DNA of 64,000 bases, taken from NCBI RefSeq assembly GCF_030555055.1, contig NZ_JAMOAO010000001.1, positions 3,844,001-3,908,000 on the forward strand, in the 5' to 3' direction. Each line of letters starts with the position of its first letter. Position 1 is the first letter of the stretch. Under the pieces are notes generated by a model. It was not told where the DNA came from, searched no databases, and worked only from the letters and a program-made list of their open reading frames with translations. The DNA is from Nocardiopsis sp. YSL2. Lineage in GTDB: Bacteria; Actinomycetota; Actinomycetes; Streptosporangiales; Streptosporangiaceae. The position numbers and the translations under genes are program-made. This document shows, one piece after another, positions 17,818-29,539 of the stretch.

Positions 17818-20037
17818 CTAACGGCGTTCGGGCTCGAACCACACCGCGCCCAGCGGCGGCAGGGTGATCTCGGCGGAGAAGGGCTGTCCGTCCCAGGGGA
17901 GCTCCTCGGCCTCGACGCGGACCGGAGCCGGGAAGCCCGAACCGCCGAAGCGGGGATCGTCGGTGTTGAGCACCGCCTCCCACCAGCCCCCGGCGGGCAG
18001 GCCCACGCGCCGCTCGGGTCGCGGAACCGGCGAGAAGTTCACGCCGCAGGCCAGCACCGACCCGTCCTCGCCGTGGCGCAGGTACGTGAGCGTGTTGCCC
18101 TCGTGATCGCCCCCGTCCAACCAGCGAAAGCCCGCGGGGTCGGTGTCCAGGGACCACAGGGCCGGGCGCGGCCGGTAGGCGGTGTTGAGTGCTCTGACCA
18201 GCCGCTGTACACCCGCGTGGTGTTCGAACTGCAACAGCCACCACGGCACGCCCTGCTCGTGTGACCACTCGTCGCCCTGGGCGATCTCCCCGCCCATGAA
18301 CAGCAGCTGCTTGCCCGGGTGCGACCACATGAACGCGAGCAGGGCTCGCAGGGTCGCCGAGCGCTGCCACTCGTCGCCGGGCGGCTTGTTGAACAGCGAC
18401 TGCTTGCCGTGCACCACCTCGTCGTGCGACAGCGGCAGCACGTAGTTCTCGCTGTAGGCGTAGACCATCGAGAACGTGATGTCGTTGTGGTGGTAGCTGC
18501 GGTGGACCGGTTCCTTCTTCACGTACTCCAGGGAGTCGTGCATCCAGCCCATGTTCCACTTCAGGCCGAAACCCAGCCCGCCCATGTCGACCGGCCGCGT
18601 CACCCCCGTGTAGGCGGTGGACTCCTCGGCGATCATCGCCACGTGCGGGTTGCGGCGGTAGACGGTGGTGTTGAGCTCCTTGAGGAAGTCGATCGCCTCC
18701 AGGTTCTCCCGCCCGCCGAAGACGTTGGGCTCCCACTGGTCGGAGTCGCGCGAGTAGTCCAGGTAGATCATCGAGGCCACCGCGTCCACGCGCAGCCCGT
18801 CGATGTGGAACTCCTCCAGCCAGTACAGGGCGTTGGCGACCAGGAAGTTGCGGACCTCGGTCCGCCCGTAGTTGAAGATGAGCGTGCCCCAGTCCGGGTG
18901 CTCACCGCGCCTGGGGTCCGGGTGCTCGTACAGCGCCGAGCCGTCGAAGCGGGCCAGCGCCCACTCGTCCTTGGGGAAGTGCGCGGGGACCCAGTCCAGG
19001 AACACGCCGACGCCCGCCCGGTGCAGCGAGTCCACCAGGTACCGGAACTCGTCCGGCGAGCCGAAGCGCGGTGTCGGCGCGTAGTAGGACGTGACCTGGT
19101 AGCCCCAGGACCCGTCGAAGGGGTGTCCGGCCACCGGCAGGAGCTCCACGTGCGTGAAGCCCATGTCGGTCACGTACTCCACCAGCTGTTCCGCGAGCTC
19201 GGTGTAGCGCAGTCCCGGCCGCCACGACCCCAGGTGCACCTCGTAGACGCTCATCGGCGCCCGGTGCGGTTCCACGCCCTTGCGCTCGGCCATCCACTCC
19301 TGGTCGCTCCACACGTGGGCGGAGGAGGTGACCACGGAGGCGGTCGCCGGCGGGACCTGCGTGCGCCGCGCCATGGGGTCGGCCTTGTCGCGCCAGTGCC
19401 CGTCGGCGCCCAGCACCTGGAACTTGTAGAGGTCGCCCTCGCCCACGCCGGGCACGAACAGTTCCCACACACCGCTGGAGCCGAGGCTGCGCATGGGGTG
19501 TGCGACACCGCTCCAGTAGTTGAAGTCGCCGATCAGCCGGACGCCGCGGGCGTCGGGTGCCCACACCGCGAATCCCGTGCCGGGCACCTCGCCCATCGGG
19601 GTCTCCGGCTCGGCCGTGTTGGCGCCCAGCGCCCGCCACAGCTCCTCGTGCCGGCCCTCGCCGATCAGGTGCAGGTCGAGCTCGCCCAGGGTGGGGGCGA
19701 AGCGGTAGGCGTCGGCGGTGACGTGTTCGGGACCGTCGGGCTCGTAGCGCGCCGCGATCCGGTAGTCGCGGGTCCCGCGCGGAACGTTCCCGGAGAACAC
19801 GCCGCGGTGCAGGTGGGCCAGTTCGGTGCGGGCGCCGTCGGGCAGCACCGCGGCCACCTCCACGGCGCCCGGGCGCAGGACCCGCAGGTTCCGGCCGGTC
19901 GGGCCGTGCAGGCCCAGCACGGAGTGCGGGTCGTGGTGGTGCCCGTCCACCACGCGGTCGAGTTCGGCCAGGAGCGCGGGGTCGGACGCGGTGCGGCGAC
20001 GCGGGCGCGGTCGGGGTTGGCTGCGGGGCGAGGTCAC
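17818..20037 (-). CDS. glgB: 1,4-alpha-glucan branching enzyme
   Basis: GH13 enzyme adding alpha-1,6 branches to the glucan built by GlgE. 739 aa: an N-terminal CBM48-type region (about 30-240), the catalytic barrel with nucleophile Asp418 ([10 protein letters not shown]), acid/base Glu471 (MIAEEST) and Asp539 ([12 protein letters not shown]), and a C-terminal beta domain ending [14 protein letters not shown]. These positions correspond to D405, E458 and D526 of E. coli GlgB. It is last in the minus-strand operon glgE-treS-mak-glgB and is separated from mak by 154 bp with a hairpin at 20151-20182, so it may be expressed at a different level. Confidence 0.96.
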   Translation of the reverse strand: MTSPRSQPRPRPRRRTASDPALLAELDRVVDGHHHDPHSVLGLHGPTGRNLRVLRPGAVEVAAVLPDGARTELAHLHRGVFSGNVPRGTRDYRIAARYEPDGPEHVTADAYRFAPTLGELDLHLIGEGRHEELWRALGANTAEPETPMGEVPGTGFAVWAPDARGVRLIGDFNYWSGVAHPMRSLGSSGVWELFVPGVGEGDLYKFQVLGADGHWRDKADPMARRTQVPPATASVVTSSAHVWSDQEWMAERKGVEPHRAPMSVYEVHLGSWRPGLRYTELAEQLVEYVTDMGFTHVELLPVAGHPFDGSWGYQVTSYYAPTPRFGSPDEFRYLVDSLHRAGVGVFLDWVPAHFPKDEWALARFDGSALYEHPDPRRGEHPDWGTLIFNYGRTEVRNFLVANALYWLEEFHIDGLRVDAVASMIYLDYSRDSDQWEPNVFGGRENLEAIDFLKELNTTVYRRNPHVAMIAEESTAYTGVTRPVDMGGLGFGLKWNMGWMHDSLEYVKKEPVHRSYHHNDITFSMVYAYSENYVLPLSHDEVVHGKQSLFNKPPGDEWQRSATLRALLAFMWSHPGKQLLFMGGEIAQGDEWSHEQGVPWWLLQFEHHAGVQRLVRALNTAYRPRPALWSLDTDPAGFRWLDGGDHEGNTLTYLRHGEDGSVLACGVNFSPVPRPERRVGLPAGGWWEAVLNTDDPRFGGSGFPAPVRVEAEELPWDGQPFSAEITLPPLGAVWFEPERR

Positions 20038-20150
20038 ATCGGCTCCGTCGGGATCGTTTTGGTGTGGGGCGGTACGGGCGCGGACGGCGGCCGGGGCCGG
20101 CTCCGCGCGGTGGCGGGGGTGCTGGGGCGTGTTCCGCGGATACGCGCCCC

Positions 20151-20182
20151 GGGCGGCCCGACACCCGCGTGGCGGGCCGCCC
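20151..20182 (-). terminator. Hairpin between mak and glgB
   Basis: Perfect 10-bp stem (GGGCGGCCCG with CGGGCCGCCC) 9 bp downstream of the mak stop in the direction of transcription. Perhaps an attenuator, because glgB continues the same pathway. Confidence 0.5.
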
Positions 20183-20191
20183 GGTCGCCGG

Positions 20192-21670
20192 TCAGCCGGG
20201 TACGGGCCGGGCGGCGGTGGCCGTGGCGATGGACTCCAACGGCACCCGCAGCCAGTCCGGCCGGTTGCGGGCCTCGTAGAGCACCTCGTACACGGCCTTG
20301 TCGAACTCGAACGCGCGCAGCACGGTCAGGTGCTTGTCCGGGTCGGGCCCGCCGCCGTCGGCGTACCCGGCGCAGAAGGCCTCCCGGTTGGTGCGCGCCC
20401 ACGTCCGGGCCGACCACTCCAGGTCGGGGTCCGCGGGTTCGCCGACGAGCAGGAACCCGGCGGCGTAGTCGAAGGAGCGCAGCATTCCGGCCACGTCCCG
20501 CAGCGGACTGGAGAGCTGCTGGCGGTCGCGGACGGGCACGGTCGGCTCGCCCTCGAAGTCCAGCAGTACCCACGTGGAACCGGTCCGGATGACCTGGCCC
20601 AGGTGGTAGTCACCGTGCACCCGCTGGATCGGCAGCGGCTCGTCCACCTCGGCGAAGTCGGCGTAGGCCTCCAGCACCCGCGGCGCGTGCTCGGCGAGCT
20701 CGGGGACCTCCGCGCTGGCCATCGCCAGGCGTTCGACCATCGCGTCGGCGAGCTCGGCGGCCGCGGCCGGTGAGAGCACGTCCGTGGGCAGGGCCTGCGC
20801 CAGGGAGCGGTGGACCTCGGCCGTGGTACGCCCCAGGCGCTCGGCCTCCTCCGCGAAGGACCGGAGCCGAAGGCTCTCGGTTGAGGGGGAGAGCCCCCTC
20901 CCTTCGCGCAGCGCCCGGGTGCGAAGGCGGGAGACGGGCGGCAAGGCCGACTCGCGCTGTCCGCCACCGCCCCCCAACAGGCACCGCACGTTCGCGGTCG
21001 CCAGGACCCAGCCGTCGGTGGCACCGGGCACGTACTCCTGGAGCAGGGCCAGGGTGGCCGGTACCGGGTGACCCGGCAGGTCGGCCTCGATCCACCCGCA
21101 CGGGCGTGCCACGTACGGCGACCCCGCCAGAGCGACGTTGAGCTCCAGGTCCGGGTTGTGGCCGGGCCAGAGCCTGCGGAAGGCCTTGAGCACGTAGTCG
21201 TCACCGAAGACCAGCGACGTGTTGGACTGCTCTCCGGTCAGCAGCCGGCCGCGCGCCCCGGTGCGCACCCGGGTGCCCGGCACGGTTCGGAAGCGCACCG
21301 GACCGTCGCCGGATTCCGGATGTCCGGAAACGAAGCACTCCAGCAGCAGACCGGTCAGCTCGGCGTCGTGGGTGGCGTCGTAGACCACCCGCGGGCGTCC
21401 GCTCGCCACCGTGCACACGCCGATCGCGGCGCCGGCCAGCTCCGGCGGCAGGTCCCGCGGGGGACGCGCGCCCAGCAGGACCTGGTAGCGGGAGCTGCGG
21501 CCGCGCTGGCCCGCCTGGACGACGAGCAGGTACAGCTCGGGTCCGCCGTGACCGGAGGACACCAGCCGGTGCCTGCTCTCGATCCGGATCTGCTGGATGG
21601 GGATTCCCTTTCCGGAGAACCAACGCTGTCGGGGCAGCCAGGCGGCGAGGAGCTCTTCGAGTTGAGACAT
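20192..21670 (-). CDS. mak: Maltokinase (Mak/Pep2)
   Basis: Phosphorylates maltose with ATP to alpha-maltose 1-phosphate, the donor for GlgE. 492 aa from ATG 21670. The kinase motifs are [10 protein letters not shown] (351-360, catalytic Asp354) and LLDFEGEP (369-376, Mg-binding Asp371), and the cap domain begins [20 protein letters not shown]. Residues about 231-272 form a Gly/Arg/Ser-rich insert (starting [10 protein letters not shown]) that is absent from the roughly 455-aa mycobacterial enzyme. The start lies one base after the treS stop. Mak often works in complex with TreS, and in some mycobacteria the two are fused. Confidence 0.93.
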   Translation of the reverse strand: MSQLEELLAAWLPRQRWFSGKGIPIQQIRIESRHRLVSSGHGGPELYLLVVQAGQRGRSSRYQVLLGARPPRDLPPELAGAAIGVCTVASGRPRVVYDATHDAELTGLLLECFVSGHPESGDGPVRFRTVPGTRVRTGARGRLLTGEQSNTSLVFGDDYVLKAFRRLWPGHNPDLELNVALAGSPYVARPCGWIEADLPGHPVPATLALLQEYVPGATDGWVLATANVRCLLGGGGGQRESALPPVSRLRTRALREGRGLSPSTESLRLRSFAEEAERLGRTTAEVHRSLAQALPTDVLSPAAAAELADAMVERLAMASAEVPELAEHAPRVLEAYADFAEVDEPLPIQRVHGDYHLGQVIRTGSTWVLLDFEGEPTVPVRDRQQLSSPLRDVAGMLRSFDYAAGFLLVGEPADPDLEWSARTWARTNREAFCAGYADGGGPDPDKHLTVLRAFEFDKAVYEVLYEARNRPDWLRVPLESIATATAARPVPG

Positions 21671-21671
21671 G

Positions 21672-23708
<2,037 letters not shown>

Positions 23709-23755
23709 CTACTGCTCCCCACCAAGAATGTTCGACATCGGATCAACGGGCGTTT

Positions 23756-23798
23756 CGGACGGCGGCGGGGCCGGACAGGGCGGCCCCGCCGCCGTCCG
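23756..23798 (-). terminator. Perfect 18-bp hairpin between glgE and treS
   Basis: CGGACGGCGGCGGGGCCG at 23756-23773 is exactly complemented by 23781-23798, with a seven-base loop (GACAGGG). It lies within the operon, so it may reduce read-through, or protect the 3' end of a glgE-only transcript. Confidence 0.65.
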
Positions 23799-23804
23799 CG
23801 GGCG

Positions 23805-25775
23805 CTATCTGCCGCTGACCGTGAACACGTGCGCGGGTCCGGTCGCCGGGTCGAGCCGGACGTAGTTGGCGGCGCGCCAGGTGTAGGAGCGTCCGGTCAG
23901 CTCGTCTGTCACTGCGAGTTCCTCCTCCCTGTCACGGCCGATGGACGGCAGGTCGAGGTGCACGGTCGCCTCGCGGGCGTGGTGCGGGTCGAGGTTGACG
24001 ACCACGACGACGAGGTCGTCGGGCTCGTCGGGTCCGGTACCGGGGCGGTACTTGGAGAAGCACACGAGCTCGGGCCGGTCGACGTGGTGGAAGCGGAGGT
24101 TGCGCAGCTCGCGCAGGGCGGGGTGGGATCGGCGCAGCGCGTTGAGCCGGCCGATGAGCCCGGCGAGGGTGCCGCCGGAGGCCTCGGCCGCCGCCCAGTC
24201 CCGCGGGCGGTACTGGTACTTCTCCGAGTCGAGGTACTCCTCGCTGCCGGGGGCCGCGGGGACGTTCTCGCACAGCTCGAACCCGGAGTAGACGCCCCAG
24301 GTGGGGGAGAGGGTCGCGGCGAGGACCGCGCGCGCCTCGAAGGCGGGCCGACCGCCGTGCTGGAGGTAGGCGTGCAGGATGTCCGGGGTGTTGGCGAACA
24401 GGTTCGGGCGCAGGTAGTGGGCGGTCTCCCGGGAGAGCTCGGTGAGGTAGTCCTCGATCTCCTCCCGGCTGTTGCGCCAGGTGAAGTAGGTGTAGGACTG
24501 GTGGAAGCCGACCTTGGCCAGCGTCCGCATCATGGCGGGGCGGGTGAACGCCTCGGCCAGGAACAGCACGTCCGGGTGGCTGCGGGCCACGTCGGCGAGC
24601 AGCCGCTCCCAGAACGCCACCGGCTTGGTGTGCGGATTGTCGACCCGGAAGATGCGCACTCCGTGGTCGATCCAGTGCCGGACGATCCTCAGGACCTCGG
24701 CGTACAGGCCGTCGAAGTCCGCGTCGAAGCTGAGCGGGTAGATGTCCTGGTACTTCTTCGGCGGGTTCTCCGCGTAGGCGATGGAGCCGTCGACGCGGTG
24801 GACGAACCACTCGGGGTGCTCGGTGACCCACGGGTGGTCGGGCGAGCACTGCAGGGCCAGGTCGAGCGCGACCTCCAGGCCGTGCTCGGCCGCCTCGGAG
24901 ACGAAGGCGTCGAAGTCGGCCAGGGTGCCCAGGTCCGGGTGGACGGCGTCGTGGCCGCCGTCGGCCGAGCCGATCGCCCAGACCGAGCCGGGCTCGCCGG
25001 GCGCGGCGGTCAGGGCGTTGTTGCGGCCCTTGCGGTGGGTGGTGCCCACCGGGTGGATCGGCGGCAGGTAGACGACGTCGAAGCCCATGTCGGCGATGGC
25101 CGGCAGCCGCTTGGCGGCGCTCTGGAAGGTGCCCGAGCGCTCCTGGCCCGGGGCGGTGTCCACCTGGGCTCCCTCCGAGCGGGGGAAGAACTCGTACCAG
25201 GAGCCGAACAGGGCGCGCTCGCGGTGGACGACGACGCTCCGCCGCTTGGACCTGGTGACGAGCTCGCGCACGGGGGTGCGCTCCATCTCGGCCAGGACCT
25301 CGTCGGTCAGTGCGGCCGCCAGGCGGTCCACCGGTGCCAGGGAGTCGTCGCGCAGGACGGCCGCGGCCCTGGTCAGTGCGGGCCTGCGGGGCACGCGGCG
25401 TCCGGCGCGCGCCAGCAGCCGGGCGCCCTCCTCCAGGACGAGGTCCGTGTCCTGGTCCAGGGGCAGCTTGATCCGGGCCGTTCGCCGCCAGGTGGTGAAC
25501 GGGTCGGTCCAGGACTCCACGGCGAAGGACCACGTGCCCTCGGAGGGCAGGCTGATCTCCGCCTCGTAGCGGTCCGTTCCGGGAGCGGCTTCGCGCATGG
25601 GGACGAGTTCCCTGCGCTTGCCCTGGGGCGAGTAGAGGACCACACCGGCGGCGAGGGAGTCGTGGCCCTCGCGGATCACCGTCGCTCCCACGGTGAAGCG
25701 TTCACCGGGGACCGCTTTCACGGGTCCGAGGTCGTTGTCTGGAGAGATCCCGAGTATGGGAAGGCGTCCGATCAC
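23805..25775 (-). CDS. glgE: Alpha-1,4-glucan:maltose-1-phosphate maltosyltransferase
   Basis: Extends alpha-1,4-glucan by transferring maltosyl units from maltose 1-phosphate. 656 aa. GH13_3 features are the N-terminal beta-domain, a helical insertion (about 110-180), LFGSWYEFFPRS, the nucleophile Asp379 in IFRVDNPHTKP, and the acid/base Glu408 in LFLAEAFTRP. The start is GTG 25775 (minus-strand CAC read in reverse) with no strong Shine-Dalgarno sequence. It is first in the glgE-treS-mak-glgB operon, giving the whole trehalose-to-glucan route. The product could be storage or capsular glucan. Its promoter must lie in the lower-GC gap at 25776-26525. Confidence 0.96.
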   Translation of the reverse strand: MIGRLPILGISPDNDLGPVKAVPGERFTVGATVIREGHDSLAAGVVLYSPQGKRRELVPMREAAPGTDRYEAEISLPSEGTWSFAVESWTDPFTTWRRTARIKLPLDQDTDLVLEEGARLLARAGRRVPRRPALTRAAAVLRDDSLAPVDRLAAALTDEVLAEMERTPVRELVTRSKRRSVVVHRERALFGSWYEFFPRSEGAQVDTAPGQERSGTFQSAAKRLPAIADMGFDVVYLPPIHPVGTTHRKGRNNALTAAPGEPGSVWAIGSADGGHDAVHPDLGTLADFDAFVSEAAEHGLEVALDLALQCSPDHPWVTEHPEWFVHRVDGSIAYAENPPKKYQDIYPLSFDADFDGLYAEVLRIVRHWIDHGVRIFRVDNPHTKPVAFWERLLADVARSHPDVLFLAEAFTRPAMMRTLAKVGFHQSYTYFTWRNSREEIEDYLTELSRETAHYLRPNLFANTPDILHAYLQHGGRPAFEARAVLAATLSPTWGVYSGFELCENVPAAPGSEEYLDSEKYQYRPRDWAAAEASGGTLAGLIGRLNALRRSHPALRELRNLRFHHVDRPELVCFSKYRPGTGPDEPDDLVVVVVNLDPHHAREATVHLDLPSIGRDREEELAVTDELTGRSYTWRAANYVRLDPATGPAHVFTVSGR

Positions 25776-26525
25776 TGGTTACACCGCAATTGTCGTGTTT
25801 CGGGTGTTATGGCTGGTTCGGCTGGCATGCCGGTATTCGGAACGTGAATAACAATGATTTCATCGAAGGCAAGCCGGAGTTAACGAAGGGTCCGGAACAA
25901 CAACTGTCCGGATTGCGGCTTCGGCGCCCTCCGCTCTCTATCGTCTGCCCTCTCATGGGGTTTGGCTGAGCGTCGGGGCCGAATAATTAATGTGATCCTC
26001 CTCACACTGGCCGTCAGGGTCTGGAGCTGGTATTTGACGGGTTTCTCCCCTGTAAACCTCTCAAATCGGGCATAGGGCAGCACCAGATTCAGGGGTCTCT
26101 GTGGTTGTTTTCCTATTCCTTCTCGCGAAAAGTCGGAAAACTTGAGCGCCGGGTTGCGGGGGGCGTTCGATTGGGTAGGGATGACCAAATGTCGCCAAGG
26201 AGGGGCGTCCGCCATTCCGGACGCGCTCTCGTGTCTCCCGTGATCGATCAGATCCGCCGTGAAGGTCGGCGGTCGGGTTTCGGCGCCGACGCGGCCGGGC
26301 GGGAGACGTCCGCGTGGATTCCTCTTGATGTCGAGTTATTGAAGAGTCTGTTTCGTGCGGACTCACGCATGATGTTCGGTCTGCGTGCTTTGCCGTTGAT
26401 TTGTGAAGCTTTTCGGTAACACGCGCGTCGTGTCAGGGCTCCCTTTGCGACCCGCCTGGGAGGGTGGTCGGCGCAGTGTTCGTTCCGTCCCGCGGCGGAA
26501 CGGGAGGCACGGCCGAGGGGGAGAC
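25776..26525. other. 750-bp lower-GC divergent intergenic region
   Basis: No gene supported. The stretch is visibly richer in A and T than the rest of the window (for example GAATAATTAATGTGATCC near 25981 and TTGTTTTCC near 26104). An imperfect stem GTTTTCC...GGAAAAC encloses a TCGCGA core at about 26106-26142. TTGACG at 26034 is a possible -35 without a good -10. It must carry the glgE and PBP promoters. Small open frames on both strands (for example 26105-26419 and 25880-26215) show no recognisable protein. Confidence 0.5.
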
Positions 26526-28655
26526 GTGACCGAGTCCAGTGGGGACGGCGAGCGCGAGGAGACCCGGACGACCGCGCTCCTGCGACTGACGGGGATCGCG
26601 GCACTGGCCGGAGTGCTGTGCGCCGCGCTGGTCCTGCCGTGGGTGGGCGCGATCGGACTGGCCGGACGCGACGTCGCCTCGGCGTTCATGGCCCTGCCCG
26701 ACGACCTGGAGCCCCCGCCCCTGTCGGAGCGGATCCTGCTCACCGACGCCGACGGCCGGACGATCGCCGAGGTCGCTCAGCGCGAGCGCGACCTGGTCGC
26801 CCTGGACGAGATCAGCCCGTGGGTGCCGGCGGCGCTCATGGCGATCGAGGACGAGCGCTTCTACGAGCACAACGGACTGGATCTGCGCGGCGTCCTGCGA
26901 GCGCTGGTGCGCACGGCCCAGGGCGACCTCCAGGGCGGGTCCACCATCACCCAGCAGTACGTGAAGAACCTCCTCATCGAAGGCGCCGACACCGAGGAGG
27001 AGCTGGCCCGCGCCAACGAGCGGACCGTGGCGCGCAAGCTCGTGGAGCTGCGCCACACCATGGGCATCGAGGAGCGCATGACCAAGGACGAGATCATGGA
27101 GGGCTATCTCAACCTCTCCTACTTCGGCTCGGGCGCGCACGGCATCGAGATCGCCGCCCGGCGCTACTTCTCCGTCCCCGCCGACGAGCTCGGCCCGGCC
27201 CAGGCCGCGCTGCTGGTCGGCCTCGTGCGCGGGCCGTCCTACTACGACCCGCTGACCAACCCCGAGGCCGCGGTCCAACGCCGCGACATGGTGCTCGACC
27301 GGATGGCCGAGACCGGGCACCTCACCGCGGCGGAGGCCGAGGAGTACAAGGCCACCGGGCTGGACCTGGAACCCACCGAGCGCGGCGGCAGCTGCTACAG
27401 CAGCGACTACCCCTTCTTCTGCGACTACGTCATGCGGTGGCTGGAGAACTCCGAGTTCCTCGGTGAGACCGAGGAGGACCGGGCCCGCGTCCTGGAGCAG
27501 GGCGGGTTCACCGTCCGCACCACCCTGGACCGCGACGCGCAGACGGCCGCCCAGGAGGCCGTGGACCGGTACGTCCCCCACGAGGACTCCACGAAGTTCG
27601 CGGCGGAGGCGGTCGTGGAACCCGGTAACGGCAAGGTCCGGGCGCTGGCGCAGAACCTGCGCTACGGCTTCGACGAGGAGGACACCGGCACGACCTCGAT
27701 CAACCTCGCCGTGGACCGCGCCGACGGGGGATCGAACGGATACCAGGCGGGTTCGACGTTCAAGGCGTTCACCCTGGCGGCGGCTCTCGACTCCGGACTC
27801 GGCTACGACACGAGCTTCTCCGCGCCCAAGTCCCTGACCGTGAGCGGAATGCGCAACTGCGACGGCGGGCGGATGTCGGGTTGGAAGGTGCGCAACGCCG
27901 GGGAGAGCGACGAGGGCCGACACAACATGATCAGCGGGACCAAGGGGTCGGTCAACACCTACTTCGCCCAGCTGCAGCGGCGCGTGGGGCTGTGCGAGAC
28001 CGCGCGGATGGCCGAGGACACCGGGATCGCGCGCGCCGACGGCGAGCCACTGGGCGTGTGGAGCTCCTTCACCCTCGGCGACCAGGAGGTCTCCCCGCTG
28101 ACCGTGGCCAGCGCCTACGCCACCTTCGCCGCCCGGGGCACGCGCTGCGAGCCCCGGCCCGTCGAGGTCGTCTCCGAGAACCCCGTCGACCCCGAGTCCG
28201 GGCGGATCGTGGTCGGCAACACCTGTGAGGAGGGGGCCGTGGACCGGCGCGTGGCCGACGGGGTCAGCCACCTGCTCCAGCAGACGTTCAAGGGCGGTAC
28301 CGCCAACGGCCTGGGGATCGGCCGCCCGGCGGCGGGCAAGACCGGCACCACCGACAGCGCGGCCTACGCGTGGTTCGCCGGGTACACGCCCAACCTGGCC
28401 GCTGCGGTGGCCGTCGGCGACATACGGGGCGGCGAGGAGAATCCGCTCCAGGGCGTACAGATCGGCGGCCGCTACTACGGGATCGTCTACGGCGGCACGC
28501 TGCCCGGGCCGATCTGGCAGGCGACCATGCGCGGGGCGACGGCCGACCTGCCCGAGGAGTCCTTCCCGTCGTCTCCCTCGGCCTTCGGAGACCCCGACGC
28601 CCGGCCGCCCGAGCCCCGGGACGGCGACGGCGACGGAGGCACGGAGGGCACGTGA
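26526..28655 (+). CDS. Class A penicillin-binding protein (bifunctional PBP)
   Basis: Membrane peptidoglycan synthase. I start at GTG 26526 after GAGGGGGAGA, giving 709 aa. A single N-terminal TM helix (about 19-46) is followed by the GT51 glycosyltransferase (Glu108 in AIEDERFYEHNGLD, then GGSTITQQYVKN) and the transpeptidase with SxxK Ser410-Lys413 (GSTFKAF), SxN Ser475-Asn477 (KGSVNTYF) and KTG 605-607. The C-terminal 50 residues are Pro/Asp-rich and disordered. All catalytic motifs are present. It is transcribed away from glgE. Its exact cellular role (elongation, polar growth or sporulation) is not visible. Confidence 0.94.
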   Translation: MTESSGDGEREETRTTALLRLTGIAALAGVLCAALVLPWVGAIGLAGRDVASAFMALPDDLEPPPLSERILLTDADGRTIAEVAQRERDLVALDEISPWVPAALMAIEDERFYEHNGLDLRGVLRALVRTAQGDLQGGSTITQQYVKNLLIEGADTEEELARANERTVARKLVELRHTMGIEERMTKDEIMEGYLNLSYFGSGAHGIEIAARRYFSVPADELGPAQAALLVGLVRGPSYYDPLTNPEAAVQRRDMVLDRMAETGHLTAAEAEEYKATGLDLEPTERGGSCYSSDYPFFCDYVMRWLENSEFLGETEEDRARVLEQGGFTVRTTLDRDAQTAAQEAVDRYVPHEDSTKFAAEAVVEPGNGKVRALAQNLRYGFDEEDTGTTSINLAVDRADGGSNGYQAGSTFKAFTLAAALDSGLGYDTSFSAPKSLTVSGMRNCDGGRMSGWKVRNAGESDEGRHNMISGTKGSVNTYFAQLQRRVGLCETARMAEDTGIARADGEPLGVWSSFTLGDQEVSPLTVASAYATFAARGTRCEPRPVEVVSENPVDPESGRIVVGNTCEEGAVDRRVADGVSHLLQQTFKGGTANGLGIGRPAAGKTGTTDSAAYAWFAGYTPNLAAAVAVGDIRGGEENPLQGVQIGGRYYGIVYGGTLPGPIWQATMRGATADLPEESFPSSPSAFGDPDARPPEPRDGDGDGGTEGT

Positions 28656-28727
28656 GGCCCCGGCGGGGCACATGTGGGGGGTGACATGCGACTCTTCGGT
28701 CGTCCATGCCCCATACTGGGATCAACC

Positions 28728-28818
28728 GACAGGGGAGCGCGCGAGCGCTGAGAGTGCGGCACAGGGCCGCAGACCCTTACACACCTGATCTGGGTCATGC
28801 CAGCGAAGGAAGTCGTAA
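28728..28818 (+). ncRNA. TPP riboswitch (THI element)
   Basis: The conserved blocks of the thiamine pyrophosphate aptamer occur in order: GGGGAGC near 28732, GCTGAGA at 28747-28753, GACCCTT at 28772-28778, then ACCTGATCTGGGTCATGCCA and GCGAAGGAA. It lies upstream of ykoEDC and should turn the operon down when TPP is abundant. A CATACT -10-like box is at 28712-28717. Confidence 0.95.
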
Positions 28819-28822
28819 GAAC

Positions 28823-28886
28823 CGCCACCGACGGCATGTTCGCGGTGGCGCTCTTGGCCAGGGTGCGTGCGGTGGACGCCGCACGC
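28823..28886 (+). promoter_or_regulatory. Expression platform hairpins of the TPP riboswitch
   Basis: Two stems follow the aptamer: CGCCACCG/CGGTGGCG (28823-28830 with 28843-28850) and GCGTGCGG/CCGCACGC (28865-28872 with 28879-28886). Either could be an intrinsic terminator without U-run or part of an anti-sequestor. The ribosome binding site (GAAGGGA) lies about 25 bases further on. Confidence 0.5.
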
Positions 28887-28925
28887 CCCGGAAGAGCCCC
28901 TCGTCCCCCCACGAAGGGACATCTC

Positions 28926-29537
28926 ATGAGCACCGAGACCGAGACACCGGGCTTCTGGAAGGACATCCTGGGCCGGCTGCGCAGCTGGCGCACCGTCGAC
29001 ATCGTCGTGGCCGCCGTCATCGGCGTCGGCATCGGCGTGGTCTTCTGGGCCTGGGGCATCCTCTGGACGATCACCGCACCGCTGTTCGTCCTCTTCCCCC
29101 CGGGGCAGGCCGTCATCTACGGCATGTGGCTGATCTCCGGCGTGCTGGGCGGCCTGATCATCCGCAAGCCCGGCGCCGCCCTGCTCACCGCCATCGCCGC
29201 CGCGTCCGTGTCCGCGGTGCTGGGCACCCAGTGGGGCGTCATGGTGATCCTCGACGGCACGCTGCAGGGGATCCTGCCCGAACTGGTCTTCCTCGCCTTC
29301 GGCTACCGGCGCTGGAACATGGGCGTGGCCGTCCTGGCCGCCGCGGTCGCCGGGATCTCGCCCGCGATCCGCGACAACATCACCTACAACGTCACCTGGT
29401 CGCTCGACCTGAAGCTCGCCTACGGCGTGATCGTCATCCTCAGCGCGGCCGTCATCGCGGGCGTCGGCGCCCGCCTGCTCACCACGGCCCTGGCCAAGTC
29501 GGGCGCGTTGGCGCCCTTCCCGTCGGCCAGGGACTGA
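28926..29537 (+). CDS. ykoE: YkoE-type ECF transporter S component (thiamine/HMP)
   Basis: Substrate-binding membrane subunit of an energy-coupling-factor transporter for thiamine or its hydroxymethylpyrimidine moiety. 203 aa with about five or six hydrophobic helices, starting after a short cytosolic segment (FWKDILGRLRSWRTVDIVVA). ATG 28926 follows GAAGGGACATCTC. Placement directly under a TPP riboswitch, with the ATPase and T component downstream, supports the assignment. Whether the ligand is thiamine or HMP cannot be decided here. Confidence 0.9.
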   Translation: MSTETETPGFWKDILGRLRSWRTVDIVVAAVIGVGIGVVFWAWGILWTITAPLFVLFPPGQAVIYGMWLISGVLGGLIIRKPGAALLTAIAAASVSAVLGTQWGVMVILDGTLQGILPELVFLAFGYRRWNMGVAVLAAAVAGISPAIRDNITYNVTWSLDLKLAYGVIVILSAAVIAGVGARLLTTALAKSGALAPFPSARD

Positions 29538-29539
29538 GC

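Noticed and set aside
18319-20592. Long plus-strand open frame across glgB
   Set aside because: Antisense to GlgB, which has all catalytic motifs; the frame's product is low complexity (Val/Gly/His/Arg rich).
26105-26419. Possible small protein in the low-GC gap
   Set aside because: No ribosome binding site, no recognisable motif and no coding-like third-position bias by eye.
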